A stretch of DNA of 64,000 bases from an uncultured Flavobacteriaceae bacterium (GCA_947503005.1 CANNCA010000008.1:186001-250000); one strand, 5' to 3'. Shown: positions 27,280-36,152, numbered from the stretch's first letter. The notes: generated by a model not told the origin, from the sequence alone. Translations and numbers: made by a program.

Positions 27280-28404
27280 TCATTCTTTTATCGCCAACCC
27301 CACCATTGAATCTGCCGTACCGTAATACAAAAACCATTTATCCTTAAAATATACCAGGCCTTGAATAAAGGTTGTGCCACCTTTATATTGTCCGGTAATT
27401 TCATGTGGTAGGCTAGGGCAAATGAAGGGGTTTTCCAAGCGCGCTAAAACCTTTGTTGGGTTGTCTTTGTCGAAAAGTACCTGTCCACCGCAATAGGTGT
27501 TTTCAGGTACTTTGTCTGTCGCACCATCTCCTTCTAAGTTTTTCCCATTGTAAAGTACCAAAATACCATGCTCGGTAAACAGGGCCGGCGGACCAACTTC
27601 GGTTAAGTGGCTATCGAATTCATTCAGAGTAGGTTTGAAGGAATGTAATAACTCGCCCTTTTCATCGAGAGTTGGTTGCCAATCGACACCGTTTTCTGAA
27701 GTTGCCAGATTTACGAAGAGTTCGCCCCAATACATCAAGTATTTTCCGTCGATTTTTTTGGCTATCAATCTTCCATCGACCAATTCGGTGACAATAGACC
27801 CTGATTTGCTCCAGATGTCTAGAAATTTTCCATCGTATGCGTCCTGAAAAACGGGACCTTTTTTAGTCCATTTTTTAAGGTCTTTTGAAGTTGCACTTGA
27901 AAGTCGCGCGACATCTTTGTTCCAACTGGTGTAGACCATAATGTATTCGCCATGAGGAGTTTCCACGATTCTCGGGTCTTCTATGCCCCCGGGGAAATCC
28001 CATTGTTGAAATTCGTCGTTATCAGGATACAATACAGGTTCAGGGTTTTTGGTAAAATGAATACCATCGGTACTATAGGCCAATCCGATTCGGGAAGTCC
28101 TTCCCCCTAAAATAGCCTTGGGATTATCTTCTGCCCTAAATAAGAGAAAAACAGTATCATTCCGAACAATCGCCCCAGGGTTGAACACATCAGCCTTTTG
28201 CCATTGTACCTCTTTCTTTGTTATGGGATCGCTAAATATATAGGTGGAATCTGCCGTCATAATTGGGTTGACATCGGTTTTTTCGAAGCCCAGCATCCAT
28301 TTTTCTACAGGAGCTATTATAGTTTCAGTAGTTGAAGTGTTTTTATCTTTACAGGAAAACAACCATCCGACCATAAAAAGGGAAAGGGTAATTTTTAGTC
28401 TCAT
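27280..28404 (-). CDS. GH130-type glycoside hydrolase/phosphorylase, lipoprotein
   Basis: 374 residues from the ATG at 28402-28404. That start gives a lipoprotein signal (LFMVGWLFSC); the longer in-frame reading (from 28677) overlaps the divergent gene's promoter and start and is unlikely. Five-bladed propeller with GH130 hallmarks: VFNPGAIV, FRAEDNP, GGIEDPRIV and VGPPALFTEHGILVLYNGK. GH130 enzymes act on beta-mannosides, either by phosphorolysis (cytoplasmic) or hydrolysis; a lipoprotein signal favours hydrolysis in the periplasm or at the cell surface. It is divergent from the DUF5060 hydrolase across a region holding a 10-bp inverted repeat. Confidence 0.85.
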   Translation of the reverse strand: MRLKITLSLFMVGWLFSCKDKNTSTTETIIAPVEKWMLGFEKTDVNPIMTADSTYIFSDPITKKEVQWQKADVFNPGAIVRNDTVFLLFRAEDNPKAILGGRTSRIGLAYSTDGIHFTKNPEPVLYPDNDEFQQWDFPGGIEDPRIVETPHGEYIMVYTSWNKDVARLSSATSKDLKKWTKKGPVFQDAYDGKFLDIWSKSGSIVTELVDGRLIAKKIDGKYLMYWGELFVNLATSENGVDWQPTLDEKGELLHSFKPTLNEFDSHLTEVGPPALFTEHGILVLYNGKNLEGDGATDKVPENTYCGGQVLFDKDNPTKVLARLENPFICPSLPHEITGQYKGGTTFIQGLVYFKDKWFLYYGTADSMVGLAIKE

Positions 28405-28433
28405 CTGGTGTTTCTTTATTTTCGTGACATAAC

Positions 28434-28500
28434 ATTGAGCTAGTCTTGAAGCGAAGATACAGACATTATCATGAAAGAAAAATAGCAGTTCTAGCTCAAT
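28434..28500. promoter_or_regulatory. Long-spaced inverted repeat in a divergent promoter region
   Basis: ATTGAGCTAG (28434-28443) and CTAGCTCAAT (28491-28500) are perfect inverted copies separated by 47 bp, between the divergent GH130 (start 28404) and DUF5060 hydrolase (start 28552) genes. They may be two operator half-sites acting on both promoters, possibly by looping. Confidence 0.45.
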
Positions 28501-28551
28501 ACCGAATATAAAAATATGAGTATATTGAAATAAAAACCGAACCGTTACCAA

Positions 28552-30411
28552 ATGTATATGCTGCGACTTGCATTTTTCTATTTTTTTATCGTAACACTTC
28601 TTTTTTGTTTTGTAAACTGTACTAAAAAACAGCAAGGTGAGGGCTATGAGCTCGAAGGCTCGTTGAAGAAATGGCAACCAGTTTCACTAACTTTTGACGG
28701 ACCGGAGGTGGCAGAAACAGATACTATCAATCCTTTTTTGGATTATAGTTTATTGGTAAATTTTTACAACGCGAGTGAATCTTATCAGGTCAACGGTTAC
28801 TTTGCGGCTGATGGTGATGCCTCCAATACGGGCGCTGCTAGTGGAAATAAATGGAGGGTTAAGTTTGCTCCAGATCAAATCGGTGTTTGGCAATTTGATG
28901 CATACCTGATGCAAGGCGATAGTATTGCAATCAGAAATCATACATTACCCAAAAAGTCTAAGGGCTTTTGGAACGTTACGGGTGAGTTTGAGATTCTTCC
29001 AGCGGATTCAACGGCAAATGGTTTCTATAGAACTGGAAAATTGGCCTATGTGGGCGAACCTTATTTAGAAGAATCGGAAACTGGAAAGGCATTTTTAAAG
29101 AATGGGGTAGGCAGTCCTGAAACCTTTTTGGCCTATCATGAGTTCGACGGTACATTCAAAAAAAATGGAGCGGATACACCCACTTTGAAAAACGGATTAC
29201 ATGAATACCCGGACCATATAAAGGATTGGAAATCGGGCGACCCTACTTGGGCCAATGGTAAAGGAAAAGGAATAATAGGAGCACTCAATTATCTTAAATC
29301 CAAGGGAATGAACAGTTTATACTTTTTGGTCATGAACGAACATGGTGATGGCGATAATGTATGGCCATGGATAGCACCGGACGAACAAACGCGCTACGAT
29401 GTGAGCAAATTGGCACAATGGGAAAAGGTATTTACCCATATGGACAAATTGGGCATGGCCATGAACGTTTTTACCCAAGAAACTGAGAACGATACTATTT
29501 TAAACAAAGGTGAATTAGGCGCTGAGCGAAAGTTATACTATAAGGAACTAGTAGCTCGTTTCGGACATCACCTAGGGGTGGTTTGGAACCTAGGGGAGGA
29601 AACCAACCGAACTACCGAACAATTGAAAAGTTATGCTTCCTACATTAGAAGTATTGATCCCTACGACCATCCTATCGCTGTTCATAATCATGTTCGTATT
29701 ACAGGGGAACGCTTTCAGGGCAGGCCCTTGGATCCTATCAAAGAAACGTTGACACCACTTCTTGGTTTTGAGGATTTTGAGATTCCATCTTTACAGTTGT
29801 ATGATACCACTGAAGTGCATAAGGAAGTATTGAAATGGCGAAACCTTTCAAAGAAGAATAAAAGGCAATGGGTGACCTATTTGGATGAGATCGGACATTG
29901 GGATATCGGCATCACTACTGACACGGCGGCGAATAACAATTATGCCATGGTCATGCGCACTAGCCTTTGGGGAAGTCTGATGGCCGGCGGAGCTGGCAAC
30001 TCATGGTATTTCGGCGGACTCGACGGCCCGAACAATGATATGGCAGCGGAAGATTTTCGGGCCCGTGATCAATGGTGGACTATCAGCGCAAATGCCGTAA
30101 AGTTCTTCGAGGATCATTTACCTTATACCGAAATGCAAAATCGTGATGACCTGCTGAGCAATGAAAAAGCTTTCTGTTTTGCCAAAAACGACGAATTTTA
30201 TGTCGTGTATTTACCAAAGGGACAGAAAACGGACTTGGCCATTGGTGATGGTGTATATTCCATAGCCTTTTACGACCCATGGAAAGGGGGGAAGTTATAC
30301 GACAAACCCAATGAAGGTTGGAAAATAACCAAACCCAATAGTGTCGAGCTTTCTGCCTATAACGGTTCGGAAAACCAAGATTGGGTCATTATAATAGGAA
30401 AGAACAAATGA
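28552..30411 (+). CDS. DUF5060 / TIM-barrel glycoside hydrolase-like lipoprotein
   Basis: 619 residues. Lipoprotein signal (LLFCFVNC), then an immunoglobulin-like DUF5060 domain (about 35-150: WQPVSLTFDGP, GNKWRVKFAPDQIGVWQF), a (beta/alpha)8 barrel (about 190-510) and a C-terminal beta-sandwich of the collagen-binding-like type (FYVVYLPKGQKTDLAI). Likely catalytic acids are in VVWNLGEETN and YLDEIGHWD. Similar enzymes cleave plant and algal glycans; the substrate here is unknown. First gene of a tight plus-strand operon; its stop overlaps the next start by 4 bp. Confidence 0.82.
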   Translation: MYMLRLAFFYFFIVTLLFCFVNCTKKQQGEGYELEGSLKKWQPVSLTFDGPEVAETDTINPFLDYSLLVNFYNASESYQVNGYFAADGDASNTGAASGNKWRVKFAPDQIGVWQFDAYLMQGDSIAIRNHTLPKKSKGFWNVTGEFEILPADSTANGFYRTGKLAYVGEPYLEESETGKAFLKNGVGSPETFLAYHEFDGTFKKNGADTPTLKNGLHEYPDHIKDWKSGDPTWANGKGKGIIGALNYLKSKGMNSLYFLVMNEHGDGDNVWPWIAPDEQTRYDVSKLAQWEKVFTHMDKLGMAMNVFTQETENDTILNKGELGAERKLYYKELVARFGHHLGVVWNLGEETNRTTEQLKSYASYIRSIDPYDHPIAVHNHVRITGERFQGRPLDPIKETLTPLLGFEDFEIPSLQLYDTTEVHKEVLKWRNLSKKNKRQWVTYLDEIGHWDIGITTDTAANNNYAMVMRTSLWGSLMAGGAGNSWYFGGLDGPNNDMAAEDFRARDQWWTISANAVKFFEDHLPYTEMQNRDDLLSNEKAFCFAKNDEFYVVYLPKGQKTDLAIGDGVYSIAFYDPWKGGKLYDKPNEGWKITKPNSVELSAYNGSENQDWVIIIGKNK

Positions 30412-31532
30412 TGAAGTATGAAATTAAGACACTTATTAGAACCATTGTAGTGGTCGGCCTTATGCTGATGAATTCTTGCAAGGATGAATCCGAACTAATA
30501 CTTACGGTTTTTCCTGGAGAAAATTGGGAAGAAAAAAAACCTGAAGAACTTGGGGTAGATTCTCAAAAACTACAGGAGGCCTTGGATTATCTAGCTTCCG
30601 AATCCGGGGAAGATGGTTTGGAAGAAATATTTATCGTACGAAAAGGGTTTGTGATTTATAAAGGAGATAGTATAACTAAAAAGCACAATATTTATTCATC
30701 CAGTAAATCTTTTACAAGTACCGTTCTCGGATTATTGAGCGATTTTGGAATTGTTAGCGTTGAGACTAATGCAAAGTATCTAGACGACGCATTGAACGAG
30801 TTGTATCCCACCACAACACTGAGTCATTTTGCCAGTATGACCTCTGGTTACAGCGGAAAAGGCGCAAGTAGATGGAATGAACCCAGCGAAGATTGGTCAT
30901 GGACTCCCTATGAAATAGACACACCATTATTCGAACCTGGAACCAAGTTTGCCTATTGGGATGAAGCCCAGATGATGCTGGGGCGTTTATTGACCAAGAG
31001 GGCCAAAAAATCAATGAAGGAAATTTTTGACGAAAATATCGGGAAGCCAATTGGAATGGGTGAATATGAATGGATTACAGAAGGAGAAGTCGATAGTATT
31101 CCCATTAACAATGGTTGTACGGGAGTCATGATCAATGCGGAACAATTAGCACGCTTTGGCCATTTATATCTCAATGAGGGGCATTGGGATGGTGACCAAA
31201 TACTCTCAAGATTTTGGATTAAAAAAGCAACCACGAATCAGGTTTTTACCGATAAAATAGCTGACACTGATCGAAAAAATGTTGACGGACGGGGCTGCTA
31301 CGGTTATAACTGGTGGATAAACGGATTGATGCCCACGGGAGAGTACCATATGCCCGATACGCCGAAATCACTTTATTATGCCAGCGGATTACATAATAAT
31401 GTGTGCTTTGTCATTCCCGAGTGGGATTTGGTCTTTGTACGAAGGGGAGAAGATGGCAACCCGAAAAAGGGAAAACCTTTCGTCTACAACGAGTTTTTTA
31501 AACGAATGGCACTTGCTGTTGAAGAATTATAA
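30408..31532 (+). CDS. Serine hydrolase, beta-lactamase/class C fold, lipoprotein
   Basis: 374 residues. The start ATG (30408) overlaps the upstream stop by 4 bp. Lipoprotein signal (LMLMNSC). Beta-lactamase-fold family: the SxxK motif is in YSSSKSFTS, and FASMTSGYSGKG and the C-terminal YASGLHNNVCFVIPEW fit the class C/esterase group. Members include DD-peptidases, esterases and 6-aminohexanoate hydrolase-like enzymes. Next to a VanX-type dipeptidase, a role on D-amino-acid peptides is possible, but in a glycan operon an esterase is equally likely. Confidence 0.82.
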   Translation: MMKYEIKTLIRTIVVVGLMLMNSCKDESELILTVFPGENWEEKKPEELGVDSQKLQEALDYLASESGEDGLEEIFIVRKGFVIYKGDSITKKHNIYSSSKSFTSTVLGLLSDFGIVSVETNAKYLDDALNELYPTTTLSHFASMTSGYSGKGASRWNEPSEDWSWTPYEIDTPLFEPGTKFAYWDEAQMMLGRLLTKRAKKSMKEIFDENIGKPIGMGEYEWITEGEVDSIPINNGCTGVMINAEQLARFGHLYLNEGHWDGDQILSRFWIKKATTNQVFTDKIADTDRKNVDGRGCYGYNWWINGLMPTGEYHMPDTPKSLYYASGLHNNVCFVIPEWDLVFVRRGEDGNPKKGKPFVYNEFFKRMALAVEEL

Positions 31533-31533
31533 A

Positions 31534-32259
31534 ATGATGTACGGAAAACGTCAAGTTTTGATTTTGTTTTTAGTTGTGGTGGCTTGTCGTGAGAATAACA
31601 CAACTAAAAGGGAGACAAAAGCTGAGGAAAAAAAAGTGGTGAAGTCTATTGACTCCGATTTGGTGGAAAAGGCAGCTCCAATTAAAATTTTTAAATCCCT
31701 CGGCAATCTGGCGGACACCACTTTCGTTCGATTGGCAGATTTTAGTGATGGTTTTACCTATGATATGAGGTATGCTACCGAAAACAACTTTTTGAAAGCG
31801 CAGGTCTATGATTGTGCCGAATGCTATACTCGAGTTAAAACCGCCAAGGCGCTGATCAAAGCAAATGAAGATTTTAAGAAAGCTGGGGTTCGCATTCGTT
31901 TTTATGATTGTTACCGCCCGAATTCCGTACAGTACAAAATGTGGAAGATTGTCCCCAACCCTCAGTATGTGGCCAATCCTGTAAAGGGCTCTATTCATAA
32001 TAAAGGCGGAGCTGTGGACATTACTTTAGAAACTTTGGCGGGTGAACCGCTGGATATGGGAACCGATTTTGACTTCTTCGGAAAAAGGGCCTATCATGAT
32101 AATTTGGATTTGCCTCAAGAAATTCTTGACAATAGAAAGTTATTAAAGGAAACTATGAAAAAAAACGGCTTTTGGTCCACAAGAACAGAATGGTGGCATT
32201 ACAATCTGCAAGGAGCTTCCAAAGATCCCATTGCGAATTTTAAATGGAAGTGTAAATAG
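31534..32259 (+). CDS. D-alanyl-D-alanine dipeptidase (VanX/DdpX family)
   Basis: 241 residues from the ATG at 31534, 1 bp after the previous stop; a much longer in-frame start (31378) lies inside the upstream gene. Lipoprotein-like signal (LFLVVVAC). The zinc site of the M15 family is complete: SIHNKGGAVDITL (SxHxxGxAxD) and TEWWH, plus FYDCYRPNSVQ as the substrate arginine region. The family cleaves D-Ala-D-Ala. VanX proteins are usually cytoplasmic; this one appears exported, so it would act on peptidoglycan-derived dipeptides or another D-peptide in the periplasm. Confidence 0.87.
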   Translation: MMYGKRQVLILFLVVVACRENNTTKRETKAEEKKVVKSIDSDLVEKAAPIKIFKSLGNLADTTFVRLADFSDGFTYDMRYATENNFLKAQVYDCAECYTRVKTAKALIKANEDFKKAGVRIRFYDCYRPNSVQYKMWKIVPNPQYVANPVKGSIHNKGGAVDITLETLAGEPLDMGTDFDFFGKRAYHDNLDLPQEILDNRKLLKETMKKNGFWSTRTEWWHYNLQGASKDPIANFKWKCK

Positions 32260-32274
32260 CTAAATTTTCAGAAT

Positions 32275-33183
32275 ATGAAATACTTACAATTACTAGTTTT
32301 TTTGGTTTTTACTATTCAAACGATGGCCCAAGATACGATCATACCCCTATGGCCTAAAGACAAAATACCTAACCGTATCGCGTCCAATGAAAAAGAAGAA
32401 CACGTACGCAAGGGAATTTTGAGGATAAGCAAGGTTCAAGAACCAACAATAGAAGTGTACCTACCTGCTCAACAGAATGCTACTGGAGAGGCGGTGTTGA
32501 TTTTTCCAGGTGGAGGTTACGGAATTTTAGCATATGACTGGGAAGGTACCGATATCGCAAAGTTTTTGAACGGAAAAGGCATCGCGGGAATCGTTGTAAA
32601 ATATCGTTTACCTTCCGATGTTTCACAGAGTGATAAGCACAATGTTCCATTAATCGACGCACAACGTGCATTAAGGATGGTGCGAAGCAAAACAGCAGAA
32701 TTCCATATCTCAGAAAATAAAATTGGTATAATAGGCTTTTCTGCAGGTGGCCATTTGGCTTCGACTTTAGGAACTCATTTTGAAGAGAAAGTCTATGAAC
32801 CCATTGATGAAATCGATATCCAGAGTGCGCGGCCAGATTTTATGGCACTGGGATATCCGGTGATTTCTTTTGGCGATATGACCCATGGGGGCTCAAAGAA
32901 AAATTTAATAGGGGAGAACCCTAGTCCTGAAGTCATGGAGCATTTTTCAAACGAAAAACAGGTAACAGAAAATACGCCTCCAACCTTTTTGTTTCATGCC
33001 TCTGATGATGAGGGGGTTCCTGTGGAAAATAGCCTGTTGTTTTACAAGGCTTTAAAAGACCATGGAGTTTCCGCAACAATGCATATCTACCCTAAAGGAG
33101 GTCATGGCTTTTCTTTGGCCCGTAAAGATCTGCAACTTAGGGGCTGGACCGAACGTATGTTTGAATGGATGGAGGGTTTATAG
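32275..33183 (+). CDS. Secreted alpha/beta hydrolase, carbohydrate-esterase-like (BD-FAE type)
   Basis: 302 residues with a signal peptide (MKYLQLLVFLVFTIQTMAQ). Motifs of the BD-FAE/acetyl-xylan-esterase-like group: oxyanion loop PGGGYGILAYDWEG, VVKYRLP, nucleophile GFSAGGHLAS, acid in HASDDEGVP and histidine in GGHGFSLA. Members remove acetyl or feruloyl groups from polysaccharides. Last gene of the operon that begins with the DUF5060 hydrolase; start 15 bp after the VanX gene. Confidence 0.87.
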   Translation: MKYLQLLVFLVFTIQTMAQDTIIPLWPKDKIPNRIASNEKEEHVRKGILRISKVQEPTIEVYLPAQQNATGEAVLIFPGGGYGILAYDWEGTDIAKFLNGKGIAGIVVKYRLPSDVSQSDKHNVPLIDAQRALRMVRSKTAEFHISENKIGIIGFSAGGHLASTLGTHFEEKVYEPIDEIDIQSARPDFMALGYPVISFGDMTHGGSKKNLIGENPSPEVMEHFSNEKQVTENTPPTFLFHASDDEGVPVENSLLFYKALKDHGVSATMHIYPKGGHGFSLARKDLQLRGWTERMFEWMEGL

Positions 33184-33279
33184 TATAATAGTGAATGTTA
33201 ATGGGCACTTGAAGGTTATTCAAGAAATTCAGCATCATGCCTGTAAGTTTTATTTAATTTTACTACTTATGCTCTATAT

Positions 33280-33855
33280 ATGACAGCATTACAACTTTTC
33301 TTTAAAGAATCGCACCAGCTTTCACAGACTGATTTAAGTTTTATAGTAAATCATTTTGAAACTATTTCAGTCGACAAGGGAACCGTTCTTATTGAACCTG
33401 GAACGATTGTGGATTCCGTGTATTTTATTGCCGAAGGGTTGTTACATCACTTCAATCATAATCAACAAGGAGAAAAGATAACACTTGATTTACATGATGG
33501 ACCTTCTTTTTGCACAGATATAGAAAGTTTTTCAGAAGGGAAAAAATCTGAAGATTATTGCGTAGCACTTACAGATTGCACGCTTTATGTACTTACAAAA
33601 GATAAATACGATGCTTTAATAAATACCGATGTGAAATGGAGTAATATAGCAAAGGATATTATTGAAAAAAACTTAATTAAGATGTTGGATCAGGTAAAAG
33701 ACATGTCCAATAAATCTATTGAACAACGGTATTTAGAGCTGTTGAAAAACAAACCGCTGATTATTCAAAATACTTCTGTTGCCGATATTGCTTCCTATTT
33801 AGGCACATCGCGTGAAACGCTACATCGCATTCGTAGAAAAAATATTTTAGCATAA
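33280..33855 (+). CDS. Crp/Fnr-family transcriptional regulator (second)
   Basis: 191 residues: cyclic-nucleotide-like beta-roll (about 20-120, with SVYFIAEGLLHHF) and a C-terminal helix-turn-helix (VADIASYLGTSRETLHRIRRK). It has no N-terminal CxxC, so it is not an Fnr-type iron-sulfur sensor. Many short Bacteroidota members of this family regulate the gene next to them. A TGTG-N8-CACA palindrome with CRP spacing lies 36 bp downstream, in the promoter region of the SRPBCC gene, a plausible target. Confidence 0.85.
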   Translation: MTALQLFFKESHQLSQTDLSFIVNHFETISVDKGTVLIEPGTIVDSVYFIAEGLLHHFNHNQQGEKITLDLHDGPSFCTDIESFSEGKKSEDYCVALTDCTLYVLTKDKYDALINTDVKWSNIAKDIIEKNLIKMLDQVKDMSNKSIEQRYLELLKNKPLIIQNTSVADIASYLGTSRETLHRIRRKNILA

Positions 33856-33891
33856 TTTTATGCATCTTCTTGTTTCTTAAAATTTTGTTAG

Positions 33892-33907
33892 TGTGTCATT
33901 TGACACA
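33892..33907. promoter_or_regulatory. CRP-type palindrome upstream of the SRPBCC gene
   Basis: TGTGTCA (33892-33898), spacer TT, TGACACA (33901-33907): a perfect palindrome with the TGTG-N8-CACA spacing of CRP sites. It lies between the Crp-family gene and the exported SRPBCC gene, 79 bp before the latter's start. Confidence 0.5.
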
Positions 33908-33985
33908 GTTGTTGGATTGAAAATTCAGGAACTTTCGTTTTAGAAAAGGCATTCAACCTTTATAATTCTAAAACGATATCGCAGC

Positions 33986-34465
33986 ATGAGAACATTATTT
34001 TGTACCGTATTTTTAGTATCAATAACACTGACCGCACAAGAAAGAAGCTTAAAAAAGAGTTATCACAAGGAAATTCAATTAACTACATCGGTTGGGGATG
34101 CATGGCAATTACTGTCTGATGTTTCAAGGTGGGAACAATGGGACAGTCATATTATTGATGCGCGATTGGTTGGGGATTTTGAGGATAATGCGCAAGGTAG
34201 TTTGATAACTACCAACTCCAAAATTGTAAACTTTCAAATTATAGCAATGAAAGAAGGTGAAAGTTATACTGTTCGCCATAAACTGCCCACTGGAATAGTA
34301 TACCTGAGACGCACTTTAGCTGCTACTGAGGCTGGCACTAGGGTTATGGCCGAGGTATGGTTTAAAGGACTTTCTTTGAGGACCTTTAAAAAATATATGG
34401 GCAACGATTATAATAAGGTGTTGGAAAAAGAACTTCAAACCCTTCGGCAATTACTTCAAAACTAA
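33986..34465 (+). CDS. Exported SRPBCC-family protein
   Basis: 159 residues: signal peptide (about 1-18, ending LTAQE) and a START/polyketide-cyclase-like fold (DAWQLLSDVSRWEQWDSHI, the characteristic N-terminal helix-turn segment, then beta strands to about 140 and a long C-terminal helix). Such proteins bind hydrophobic ligands or act as cyclases; no catalytic residues stand out. Probably regulated by the neighbouring Crp-family protein via the palindrome at 33892. Monocistronic. Confidence 0.75.
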   Translation: MRTLFCTVFLVSITLTAQERSLKKSYHKEIQLTTSVGDAWQLLSDVSRWEQWDSHIIDARLVGDFEDNAQGSLITTNSKIVNFQIIAMKEGESYTVRHKLPTGIVYLRRTLAATEAGTRVMAEVWFKGLSLRTFKKYMGNDYNKVLEKELQTLRQLLQN

Positions 34466-34568
34466 TTCTGATGGTTTTAAAGCGGCATATCGATTCCCAA
34501 AAATGAGGACCTTATATAATATACATCATTTTTAATGCGAAAAGTTATCATATGACTATCGAACTGTT

Positions 34569-34576
34569 TATTTTTG
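34569..34576 (+). promoter_or_regulatory. -7 promoter element of tRNA-Pro
   Basis: TATTTTTG is an exact match to the Bacteroidota -7 consensus TAnnTTTG and lies 11 bp upstream of the mature tRNA 5' end. Confidence 0.65.
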
Positions 34577-34587
34577 CAATCCGATTT

Positions 34588-34664
<77 letters not shown>

Positions 34665-34676
34665 AACACTTTTAAG

Positions 34677-34762
34677 TGATATCAAAGTACTGTTAATCTG
34701 TTGATTTTCAGTACTTTTTATTTTTTATGATATCATATAATATCATCTGAAATCATATCAAT
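34677..34762. repeat. Cluster of TGATATCA / ATATCAT repeats beside the integrase
   Basis: TGATATCA occurs at 34677-34684 and 34728-34735; ATATCAT at 34730-34736 and 34740-34746; a variant ATATCAA at 34755-34761. They lie between the attachment repeat and the integrase gene, where arm-type integrase sites are expected. Function is inferred from position only. Confidence 0.4.
34684..34726 (+). terminator. Hairpin terminator after tRNA-Pro
   Basis: AAAGTACTG (34684-34692) pairs with CAGTACTTT (34709-34717) around a 16-nt loop and is followed by a T-rich run. It belongs to the island side and now ends the tRNA transcript. Confidence 0.65.
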
Positions 34763-34877
34763 CGTGTGCGCATCGGGATAATTCTCGGCACATATATTGT
34801 TGTAACTTTAAGTAGTTTTTGAAGGTATTTTGCTTTCGTCTTTACCAATCACCAGTATTAATTTAAAGACGTATAAC

Positions 34878-36137
34878 ATGCACAACAACAGAAGATTAGC
34901 CGTATTATTTTTTACTCGAAAACACCGTAAGGTATCGGAAAATGTCATCCTTTATGTTCGTATTACTTCTAATGGAACAGTGAAGGAAATGAGCTTAAAT
35001 CGGGATATCCCTCGTGTGCTCTGGGACAATAATAAGAAGAGAGGAAGGGGATATTCTCAAAATATTCAATCACTGAATAAGTACCTAGACCAAGTTTATA
35101 CTAAGATACATGAGTGTCATCGACAACTTTTGTATGAAAATGTATTGGTAACAGCATCTTCAATTCGTGCGAAGTATTTAGGCGAAGACGAAAATGGTAA
35201 AACTTTACTTGAACTAATTAAATATCATAATTCTAATATGCATACTTCTCTAAAGAAGGGAACTATGAAGAATTATGGTATAACTGAACGTAACATCAAA
35301 AGCTTCTTGAAAAGTGATTACGGCATTGAAGATATTAAGCTCAAAAAACTGAACTATAGATTTATCGTAGACTTTGAGCAGTATCTAAGACGATATAAGC
35401 CTACCACCAGAACGCAATGCGGAAATAACGGAGCTATGAAACATATGGAGCGTTTAAAGAAAATGTCTCGGTTGGCTGTTCGTTTGGAATGGATTGATAA
35501 AGATCCCTTTATTAATTATAAACTTCGTTTTGAAAAAACGGAACGGCAGTTTTTGACAGAACGGGAATTGGAGTTAATCAAGGAAACGGACTTCACGCAA
35601 AAGAGTACACAAAGGATAAAAGATATTTTCCTATTCGCATGTTATACAGGATTATCGTACATCGATGTAAAGGAATTGTACGTGGACCATTTGGTCATGG
35701 GTATAGATGGTAATGAATGGTTGTATACGAAGCGCACTAAAACCGACGAACCTTTAAAAATTCCCTTGCTCCCTCAAGCCAAAGAAATTATTGAAAAGTA
35801 TGCAGATGAGCCAGATATCATGGAGGCTGGAAGGTTAGTACCTATTTACAGTAATCATATGATAAATCGAACTTTGAAAGAAATCATTAAGGTTTGTGGA
35901 ATTCGAAAGAATATAACTTTTCATGTAGCGCGTCATACGTTTGCTACCGCAATAACACTTTCCAACGGAGTACCAATAGAAACGGTATCAAAACTATTAG
36001 GGCATTCGAAGTTGTCAACTACTCAAATTTATGCGAAGGTTGTGGAAAAGAAAGTAGGGGAGGATATGCAAAACTTAATGAATCATTACAAGGCGAAGTT
36101 GAATCAAAATAGCGAAGCCCCCAAATCCTTACCTTAA
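34878..36137 (+). CDS. Tyrosine recombinase (CTnDOT/Bacteroidota-type integrase)
   Basis: 419 residues from the ATG at 34878, which is preferred to a TTG 48 bp upstream. N-terminal arm-binding domain (RRLAVLFFTRKHRKVSENV), SAM-like core-binding domain (about 115-215) and C-terminal catalytic domain with HVARHTFATAITL, LGHSKLSTTQIYAKV (tyrosine nucleophile) and CYTGLSYIDVKEL. In the last motif the first catalytic arginine is replaced by serine, as in the CTnDOT integrase. Its position next to tRNA-Pro and the attachment repeat marks it as the integrase of this island. Confidence 0.93.
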   Translation: MHNNRRLAVLFFTRKHRKVSENVILYVRITSNGTVKEMSLNRDIPRVLWDNNKKRGRGYSQNIQSLNKYLDQVYTKIHECHRQLLYENVLVTASSIRAKYLGEDENGKTLLELIKYHNSNMHTSLKKGTMKNYGITERNIKSFLKSDYGIEDIKLKKLNYRFIVDFEQYLRRYKPTTRTQCGNNGAMKHMERLKKMSRLAVRLEWIDKDPFINYKLRFEKTERQFLTERELELIKETDFTQKSTQRIKDIFLFACYTGLSYIDVKELYVDHLVMGIDGNEWLYTKRTKTDEPLKIPLLPQAKEIIEKYADEPDIMEAGRLVPIYSNHMINRTLKEIIKVCGIRKNITFHVARHTFATAITLSNGVPIETVSKLLGHSKLSTTQIYAKVVEKKVGEDMQNLMNHYKAKLNQNSEAPKSLP

Positions 36138-36152
36138 CTTTTGCGCATGGTT

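Noticed and set aside
28405-28677. Long N-terminal extension of the GH130 gene
   Set aside because: It crosses the divergent promoter and the start of the next gene and lacks the lipoprotein signal at its beginning.
31570-31998. 142-codon minus-strand frame
   Set aside because: Antisense to the VanX-type gene, whose zinc-site motifs are intact.
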